DNA of 64,000 bases, from the NCBI RefSeq assembly GCF_003573695.1, contig NC_039361.1:43175673-43239672 (forward strand), given 5' to 3'. The notes under the pieces were generated by a model. That model ran no database searches. It worked only from the letters and a program-made list of their open reading frames with translations, and was not told the origin of the DNA. Of this stretch, positions 57,223 through 64,000 are shown piece by piece. Both the position numbers and the translations under genes were made by a program. The number at the start of each line of letters is the position of its first letter. The stretch's first letter is position 1. The DNA is from Papaver somniferum (Eukaryota > Streptophyta > Magnoliopsida > Ranunculales > Papaveraceae).

Positions 57223-59243
57223 TATTGATGGTGGTTTTTAGTTTAGGGTAAAAATTGTAAAACTCCGTATTTAATGCGTAAGTCACTCTGAAAAGAGACT
57301 GAGCCATTTAAAAGTGATGAGTGCACAGGCTTCTTCACTTACAATATGTATTGAGAAACTCAGTATATTTATATATAAAATTTATTCAGAATGGTGCATG
57401 TCGCAACAATCCCAAACATTCTATGAATTTTATTAATCTCTCCTCTGCATTATTCATTAATGTATGGCTTTTTGAGTATTTTTCATATGCTATGTTCACC
57501 GGCCGAACCCTTAATATTGGTATGACGTGACATTTAGTGTTCACTCGCAGCTGAGTAGCATGAATTTCCCGAAGTATCAAGATTAAGGTCTGCATGAAAG
57601 TACTCAGTCAGAAGACGCGCAAACTTCTCTTTGAGGATAAAGTTAAAGATTTTTGTGTCAAACACATTGTTCAATTTTGTGATAGCTCACAAGATTCAAA
57701 TTTTGGCCTAACTAATTTGCAAATATTAGGTTTTTTGCCCCCTGCGCAATATCTCTACCCTATTGATCGAGACCAAACCTAGGATAGTTAGGAAATTAAT
57801 CCGCCATGGACTAGTAGGAGCATAGTCCTACCCAAAAAACCAGAAAACGAGAAGTAAAAGAGGAGCTGCAAAAAGAAGGAGCAACAATAAAAGGAGGCGT
57901 GGCCGCGCCACTTGGCTAACCGATTTGCCTCAACATGCGCCACCTGTGGTCGACTAGCCACGCTCCATGTTGCTGCTTGCCGGCCCCCTTTCCTATCGAC
58001 AAATCAGATCGCTTTAAACCCGCCACAAGCACTTTTAAATAAAATTGGAGGTCGGTTGGTCGATGCGCCTAATTCCTTAAGAAATTTAATCTAGACTTCC
58101 CATGTCAGTCTCAAAAAAACGATCACGGCCGCATGTTTTGTCTAGTCGGTTTATTAAACCTAGTCTCCTCCTAACATGGTCGGACAAGCTCCATCGTGTA
58201 CATCGGCGGGCCTACTAATGCCTAGGCCAATCAGCATCTCTCCAACTCGCAAGCGGAGCCACTAAACGTTTACCAAAACAGTTGGCCACACGAGTTACAA
58301 AACCCTAATTTCTATTAAGCGACATTACATTACTGTCGCGAAACAATCTTGGCCGCTCAATTTCGCCAGCCGGATTTACCGGCCTGGGTTCGACCTTAAT
58401 CAACGTGCAAGGAGCGAATACGTTCACCAGCGGCCCAGCTATTATACTGGCCGATCGAACAACTCCCAGCGCGCGCCAACACCAAAAACATTAGCCCTAA
58501 AATAGGTTGGCCACACGGCTATTATAAAACCTAAATTAAATCAACGGTGGCCATTAACTGCCGCAAATCATATCGGCCTCCCAACTTCGCCAGATGAATT
58601 GACCGGCCTAACTCCTATTTTAGGTAGTCAATAAGATGTAGCCATAATCAACGTCCACTCCCCTTCCATAAGCCGCGATCGGCCAATCCACGGCCTCCCC
58701 ATATGGCTCCAAAATGATCGTCCAAAAGGGGTTGGTCGAGCCACTTACATGAATTTTAAGGTGGCCATTAACTGCCGCAAATCATCTCGGTCGTCCAACT
58801 TTTCCAGCCGAATTGACCGGCCTAGATTAAATCTTAGGAGAACAATAAGATATAACCATAGTCGACAGCCGTCACTCTCCTATAGATACCGACCGGCCTA
58901 CCTTTGGCATGTATAAATGGATCATAGCAGCTTCCTGAAAATGGTCGGCCACGCTCTTTTTAAGACATTAGGTTCCGCGAACAACCAAGACAGGCTTTAT
59001 ACAACGATGCTTTGTATGCATCGATTATTTTGAGTTGCTTGCTTAAAAGCGATGCTTTATATGCATCAAATAAATACGATATTTTATGAGTATATGATTC
59101 AAAAATAACTTAGTTATTTAACCTAATAGCGCCACATGCTATTCTTTGCGGCAAGTCTCATGACTTGGCTCATCCACCTGGCTTGCGCGTGATTGGCCAG
59201 ATAACTAGGTCTTGCACACAAGACCCACTTAGGAACCTGCTGC
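57223..59243 (+). mobile_element. Older Ty3/Tat-like LTR fragment
   Basis: Begins 'tattgatggtggtttttag', the same opening as the LTR at 59,244 ('tgttgatggtggttttaag'), with the initial TG decayed to TA. Internal phrases also recur in both ('gaacccttaatattg' and 'aacccttaacattg'). It is cut off exactly where the next LTR starts, which suggests the younger element inserted into or next to it. No coding sequence. It contains a diverged tandem repeat at 58.3-58.9 kb. Confidence 0.55.
58310..58920. repeat. Diverged tandem repeat of about 216 bases in the older LTR
   Basis: 'tggccattaactgccgcaaatcat' at about 58,546 recurs at about 58,762. A more diverged copy starts near 58,320 ('actgtcgcgaaacaatc'). 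Each is followed by 'cgccag' or 'tccag' and 'ccggcct'. Confidence 0.65.
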
Positions 59244-59439
59244 TGTTGATGGTGGTTTTAAGCTTAGGATTAAAATCGTAAAACCGCACATCTGACATGA
59301 CTTCATTATGACCATTAGCGCATTTATTAGACCAATCAGCATGCCTACGTAAGAATTACCAGAGTACGTTTTTTTTATGTGTCATGTTCCACGACATAAC
59401 CCTTAACATTGACCGACATCATCTATGCCAAACCCTAAT

Positions 59440-60430
59440 TCTCATGTTACCATGCCAATGGAAAACCACGCCAGCCATGTCTCCGCTCCAAGGCATGCCA
59501 ACCATGCCAGCCGCATCACCTTGCCAGCCACGTCTCCGCGCCAAGGCATGCCAACCATGCCAGCCGCACCACCGTGTCAATGGCAAGCCATGTCAGCCAC
59601 GTTTCTGCGCCAAGGCATGCCAACCATTCCAGCCGCACCACATGTGCCAATGGCATGCCGCGCCAAAGCCATGCCATTCCGACCTCCCCTTCAAGGCTTC
59701 CAAAACGAAGGCGTGCGACAATCAACGTCCACCCTTCCATCTTAGATGCAAATCTCAGCCGTCCAAGGTCACCAACCGACGCACGGTAACCTTTGGCCCA
59801 ACGCCAAAACCCTAGTTTGGTCGCGCCTAAAACATGCCAAGGCATGCCGACCATGCCACATGTGCCAATGGCATGCCGCGCCAGCCACCTTGTCGCGCCT
59901 AAGCCGTGCCATGCCGTCCTTCCCTTCACGGCTTCCAAAACGAAGGCATGCGACAATCAACGACCACCCTTCCATCTTAGGTGCAAATCTCAGCCGTCCA
60001 AGGTCACCAACCAACGCATGGTAACCTTTGGCCCAACGCCAAAACCGTAGTTTGGCCGCGCCTAAAACATGCCAAGGCATGCCGACCATGCCACATGTGC
60101 CAATGGCATGCCATGCCATGTCGGCCTTCCCTTCACGGCTGCCAAAACGAAGACGTGCGACAATCAACGGCCACCCTTCCATTTTAGATGCAAATCTCAG
60201 CCGTCCAAGGTCACCAACCAACGCATGGTAACCTTTGGCCCAACGCCAAAACCCTAGTTTGGCCGCGCCTAAAACATGCCAAGGCATGCCGACCATGCCA
60301 CATGTGCCAATGGCATGCCGCGCCAGCCACCTTGCCGCGCCTAAGACATGCCATGCCGGCCTTCCTTTCACGGCTGCCAAAACGAAGGCATGCGACAATC
60401 AACAGCCACCCTTCCATCTTAGATGCAAAA
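59440..60430. repeat. GGCATGCC-rich tandem repeat (units of about 207-235 bases) in the LTR
   Basis: The phrase 'aacatgccaaggcatgccgac' recurs at 59,831, 60,066 and 60,273, with an older variant near 59,607. Each unit also carries 'acatgtgccaatggcatgcc', 'cttccaaaacgaaggc'-like and 'caaatctcagccgtccaagg' phrases. The unit at 60,066 is 28 bases shorter than its neighbour. Long frames in this region are by-products of the repeat. Confidence 0.85.
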
Positions 60431-60780
60431 TCTCGACCGCCGAAGGTCACCACCGAGCCGGAAAGTCTCCCAAGCTCAACTTGCCAGACAACAGCAACAT
60501 GCTACATGTTTTCCATGAAAACACTCGATACATCTACACATGTCACAAACTGGGGGATGCTCATTGGGTATTGATTTGGAGGTTTACAGCGTGAGGCGTA
60601 CACTATGCCCGTTACAAGACAGTGTCATAAGGATGAAGCGGTTAGTAAATACATGGAGTAACGGTAAAACTCTTTCTTTTATGTAACATTAATTCCAGGC
60701 GTTACCGGTTACCACATCCTCCCATTTACTCATACGTTTTCCATTTCTTACGAGACCGGTGTACGTTTCACTTCGACTTG

Positions 60781-60788
60781 TATAAATA
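60781..60788 (+). promoter_or_regulatory. TATA box of the Ty3/Tat-like LTR
   Basis: tataaata lies 380 bases before the LTR end, after the repeat array, the expected place for the U3/R border. Confidence 0.55.
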
Positions 60789-61162
60789 AGTCTTACCTAT
60801 TTCTACAGAACAACAAGTTCTGGTCAGGAGCATACAACACTCGGAAAAACATTTGCTAGCTTTCCCATCTGTTAGCTTCCCACTTTCCGATACAAGTCAT
60901 AAAACAACTACTCTTCCAGAATCAACTATTCTGGTCTCAACACTCTCTTCGCTTCCCTCCCCAAAACCAACCCTTTTCCTTCACTTTGTGACCGAAGAAA
61001 GTCTGGAACGGCCATTTCTTGGTTTAGGCCGGATTTGTACAGATTGATCTCTCGAATCTAAAGTAATCCCTTGCAGTACATTGTTTAGGGTTTAAATTTA
61101 TTTCTCACCCACACACCCGAAATTACCAAAATCAGCAGAAACCATTTTCACCCTCAAACAAT

Positions 61163-61180
61163 TGGCGACCACAGTGGGAG
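61163..61180 (+). promoter_or_regulatory. Primer-binding site
   Basis: TGGCGACCACAGTGGGAG begins two bases after the LTR end. TGG at its start matches the CCA tail of a tRNA, and this wording is like the PBS of plant Tat/Ogre-type elements. Which tRNA primes it I cannot say with certainty (tRNA-Arg is likely). Confidence 0.65.
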
Positions 61181-61615
61181 GTCAATCTCTCGGTTCCAAT
61201 AACAATTTCATAATACGTTTCTCTAACTCAGGAAGATGGTCGGTTTTAGGACTGAATCCGTTTCCTCAAGTTCCATTAGGGCGAACGACAATGTTCCTTC
61301 TACCAACACAACATCCAACAACGCAATCGACGAAGGAATTCCGAGGATAACCGACTAGGCACAGATTCAGGAGATCCACACCAAGAACATAGATCTGATG
61401 AAAGAAGCGATTAACATCATATTGGACTTCCTTATCAATTTAACGACGGAGTTGAATGATCCACTTGCCCCGGAAACTCCAGCAGTGGGGACTAACATCC
61501 CAGACGATCACTCCCAAGTCAACAGCTTCATTGCCAATCAGAAACCAGTAGGCCAGGAAGCGGCCTCACTGGTGGAAAGTTTATGTGAACTCTACATATT
61601 TCAAGAAATCAACGG

Positions 61616-62437
61616 TTGGAGACGTTCACCGCCATCAATCGAATAGCGTTAAATGCGACCCTGGTTCCTTCACGCTTGGAAACATCAAGAACGCCAGAGA
61701 TGTCCATCAACAATGTCATGTTTATCGACGAAGACATGATGGCAGAGGAAGGGCATAACCGGGCCCTACACGTCACGACCCGTATCAAGGACGTGGAATT
61801 GAAAAGGGCTCTCATCGACACGGGAGCATCCTCCAACGTTGTTACCCTCAGGACACTCAGAACGTCCAAGGTACGACCTAACGAAGTCGTGCGACAGTCC
61901 ACTACAATGACCGATTTCGAAGGCAACCAAACCAGCACGTATGGGTATATCAACCTGAATCTATCAGTAGGACCCGTCCAGTGAAAAGTGAGGTTCGAGG
62001 TAATCGAAAAGGAACCAGATTACCACATGATACTGGGAAGACCATGGCTCCACGACAACAAAATTATTCCTTCGACGTATCACCAATGCTTGAAAACCAT
62101 GCTGAACGGAGAAGTCGTCCCCGTAGATGCGTCGTTATCTCCATATGCGCCGATCTTCGGCATGGATATTTTTGAGACAAGGAAGGGCCCGCAGGCCACA
62201 GCCAACAAGACTCACCAAACTCCACTACCAAAATGTACGACCATTGAAGGAACCGATGGTCTTGCACCGCTTCACGGAGAAACCCGATCTCACATCACCC
62301 CTTCGGAAGAGAGACACTCCGGCCCCACCTGCCAAGCTGGAATTTGGCTCGCATCCATACCAAGCAAGAACGGGATTTTATCATGGGCCATGATGAAAAG
62401 GGGAAAACTGTATATCAGCGCCGTTGTTAGAAATTAA
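61616..62437 (+). pseudogene. Tat-like retropepsin and linker
   Basis: The frame 61616-61984 carries the retropepsin motif LKRALIDTGASSNVVTLRTL (active-site D-T-G), followed after an in-frame stop at 61,982 by RFEVIEKEPDYHMILGRPWL, the ILGRPW motif that ends the domain. The frame then continues to 62437 as a degenerate linker. The protease would process the polyprotein. Confidence 0.75.
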
Positions 62438-62599
62438 CAGGAGAGACTACCACACAGTCTCTCCGCCCAATGGAACGAAAAAGAAGTAATGCTCCGCAGG
62501 AGGAAGTACTTGATGCACCACGAAAACTACAAGATGGGACCAACTCTACCACATAAGAACTTGAGGTTGTTAATATCGGGAGTGAAGAATCCCCGCGAC

Positions 62600-63561
62600 C
62601 CATCTCGATCAGCTCGACTCTGTGTGCAGACGAACGCGTAAAGCTGGTAAACCTTCTCAAGGAATATCAAGACGTATTCGCATGGACATACGAGGAAATG
62701 CCTGGCTTGGATGAGAAACTGGTCACTCATCATTTACATGTGATACCCGGATCCAAACCGGTCAAGCAAACCCCGAGACAATTTCGGCATGATGTGGAAG
62801 AACAAATTAAGGTAGAAATTCAAAAGCTACTGGCGGCTGGTTTCATCAAGCCAATTCACCACCCTACTTGGCTGGACAACGTAGTCCCAGTAAAAAAGAA
62901 GAACGACCAAATGAGGTGCTGTGTCGATTTTAGAGATTTGAACAAATGTTGTTCTAAAGATGACTTTCCGCTCCCCAACATCGACATGCTGGTAGACGCC
63001 ACCAGTGGACACGGTATGTTCTCTTTCATGGATGGATACAGCGGATACAACCAAATATAGATGTACGAACACGACGCAAGTAAGAAGGCTTTCCGAACTC
63101 CTCTTGGAAACTTTTACTACACTGTGATGCCTTTCGGTTTGAAAAACGCTGGTGCCACATACCAACGCGCCATGACCACCATTTTTCATGACATGATGCA
63201 CAAGCAAGTCGAATATTATGTAGATGACATATTGGTCAAGTAAAAAACTCGGGAAGCCCATGCGGAGATTCTACGACAAGTGTTCGAAATATGTCGCGAG
63301 TACAAACTGAAGATGAACCCGTTGAAGTGTGCTTTTGTTGTCTCTTCGGGAAAGTTCCTAGGTTTCCAGGTGACTGCCGAGGGAATTAAAGTTGACCCAG
63401 TCAAAAAACAAGCTATCCTCACGATGCCACTACCTCGAACCGTGAAAGAACTCCATAGTTTCATGGGTAAAATAAACTACATTCGCCGCTTCATACCAGG
63501 ATTGGATCAACTCGTTTCTTCGTTTACTCCCTTGCTGAGGAAAGGAGCAAGCTTTGTCTAG
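62600..63561 (+). pseudogene. Ty3-type reverse transcriptase with in-frame stops
   Basis: The frame opens at the DVFAWTYEEMPGLDEKLVTH region. RT motifs follow: AGFIKPIHHPTWLDNVVPVK, then CVDFRDLNKCCSKDDFPLPN, then FSFMDGYSGYNQI, then TVMPFGLKNAGATYQRAM, then the catalytic YVDD (about 63,220). After it come LKMNPLKCAF and GKFLGFQVTAEGIKVDP. Stops interrupt at 63,058 and 63,241. The HSFMGKINYIRRFIPGLDQ segment leads to RNase H. Confidence 0.85.
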
Positions 63562-64000
63562 ACCACACTACAACATGAGGAATTCAGCAAACGTTATCTT
63601 CCCAATCCATCATGAAATCTCCCATATAAGGAAGACCGCTACACCTCTACACTTCTTTTAGTGACACTGCTGTCGGAGCTCTCCTCACCCAAGAAGATGA
63701 CGAAGGGATTGAGCATCCATATCCCAAAACAGAAAAAGCATGCTTAGCTTTGATTCACTCCATACATAAATTCAGGAATTACTTACTTTCTAATAAAGTG
63801 GTGCTGATATCTAAGTCCGATCATGTGAAGTTACTCCTCTCAAAACCGGCCCTGATATGAAGGCCGGCCAAATGGCTCCTCCAAATGTCAGAGTTCGACA
63901 TAACATGTGCTTCCCCGAGAGCCATCAAAGGGCAAGCAGTTGCGGATTTACTAGCAACGTTTCCGGGAGAGAGCACCATGACACTACACGAGGACCTCCC
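63562..64000 (+). pseudogene. RNase H region, truncated by the window end
   Basis: After a TAG at 63,559 and frame changes, readable pieces are SDTAVGALLTQEDDEGIEHP, KTEKACLALIHSIHKFRNYL and SEFDITCASPRAIKGQAVAD. These are the RNase H core and the KGQA.ADLLA motif characteristic of Tat-lineage elements. The end lies outside the window. Confidence 0.75.

Larger units (their letters stand above)
59244..61160 (+). mobile_element. 5' LTR of a Ty3/Tat-like retrotransposon (1,917 bases)
   Basis: Starts TGTTGATGGTGG and ends CCTCAAACA, giving TG...CA ends, and is followed directly by a primer-binding site. It holds the GGCATGCC-rich tandem repeats (59.4-60.4 kb) and a TATA box (tataaata, 60781-60788), with likely transcription start some 30 bases later. 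The 3' LTR lies beyond the window, so LTR identity and target duplication cannot be checked. Confidence 0.75.
61161..64000 (+). mobile_element. Internal region of the Ty3/Tat-like retrotransposon, degraded, runs off the window
   Basis: Order is gag start, protease, spacer, reverse transcriptase, RNase H, the Ty3 order. Gag lacks its core domain: a short N-terminal frame from 61236 (MVGFRTESVSSSSIRANDNV) is stopped near 61,353 and the sequence soon joins protease sequence. Multiple stops in pol show it is inactive. Integrase and the 3' LTR would lie past 64,000. Confidence 0.8.

Noticed and set aside
59384..60594. Many long overlapping frames rich in Cys, Pro, His and Ala
   Set aside because: They arise from the GGCATGCC tandem repeat, are open on both strands, and lie inside an LTR before its promoter.

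Overview
This window is nuclear DNA from a flowering plant, most likely a eudicot. It has spliced genes with GT/AG introns, a plastid-targeted DUF177 gene, F-box and PPR sequence, a cytosolic-type tRNA-Thr and plant transposon families (hAT, Mutator-like, LINE, Ty3). A few sequence flavours made me think of a basal eudicot such as a poppy relative, but I cannot show this. Five runs of exactly 10 N mark assembly gaps, all inside one tandem array.

Layout. 0.8-1.6 kb: truncated duplicate of the 5' end of the DUF3755 gene that lies at 31-33 kb. About 2.0-6.3 kb: decayed LTR retroelement with gag and protease but no reverse transcriptase. 6.5-8.5 kb: intact two-exon DUF177 (YceD-like) plastid gene on the minus strand. 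8754-13909: hAT transposon 1 with matching 8-bp target duplications, a 1.55-kb internal duplication and an in-frame deletion of the transposase C-terminus. 14.1-17.5 kb: graveyard of gene fragments (F-box, SPT16-like, a copy of DUF177 exon 1, a copy of a small membrane-protein exon). 17547-22080: hAT transposon 2, opposite orientation, also with perfect 8-bp target duplications, inserted into the membrane-protein exon copy. 22.3-24.6 kb: Mutator-like element with TTCGGC stem-loop repeats. 24.6-28.5 kb: minus-strand LINE split by a 2.3-kb LTR-like insertion. 28.7 kb: PPR relic.

29.6-40.3 kb is the main genic block. It holds a 62-residue single-pass membrane protein gene, tRNA-Thr(AGT), the seven-exon DUF3755 SANT-like gene and an intact 385-residue F-box gene, with degraded duplicates between them.

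43.0-56.4 kb is a tandem array of about 3.15-kb units. Each unit carries the downstream exons of a plant-mobile-domain (PMD/MAIN-like) gene on the minus strand. Only the rightmost unit is preceded by the first coding exon (56646-56769). All copies share the same in-frame stops, so the gene was dead before it was amplified.

57.2-64.0 kb holds Ty3/Tat-like retrotransposon sequence. There is an older LTR fragment, then a 1.9-kb LTR packed with GGCATGCC-rich repeats, a primer-binding site, and degraded gag, protease, reverse transcriptase and RNase H running off the right edge.

Apart from five probable working genes (DUF177, small membrane protein, tRNA-Thr, DUF3755, F-box), the window is mostly nested transposons and shuffled gene fragments. 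The most unusual objects are the PMD exon array and the hAT pair with complementary transposase defects.
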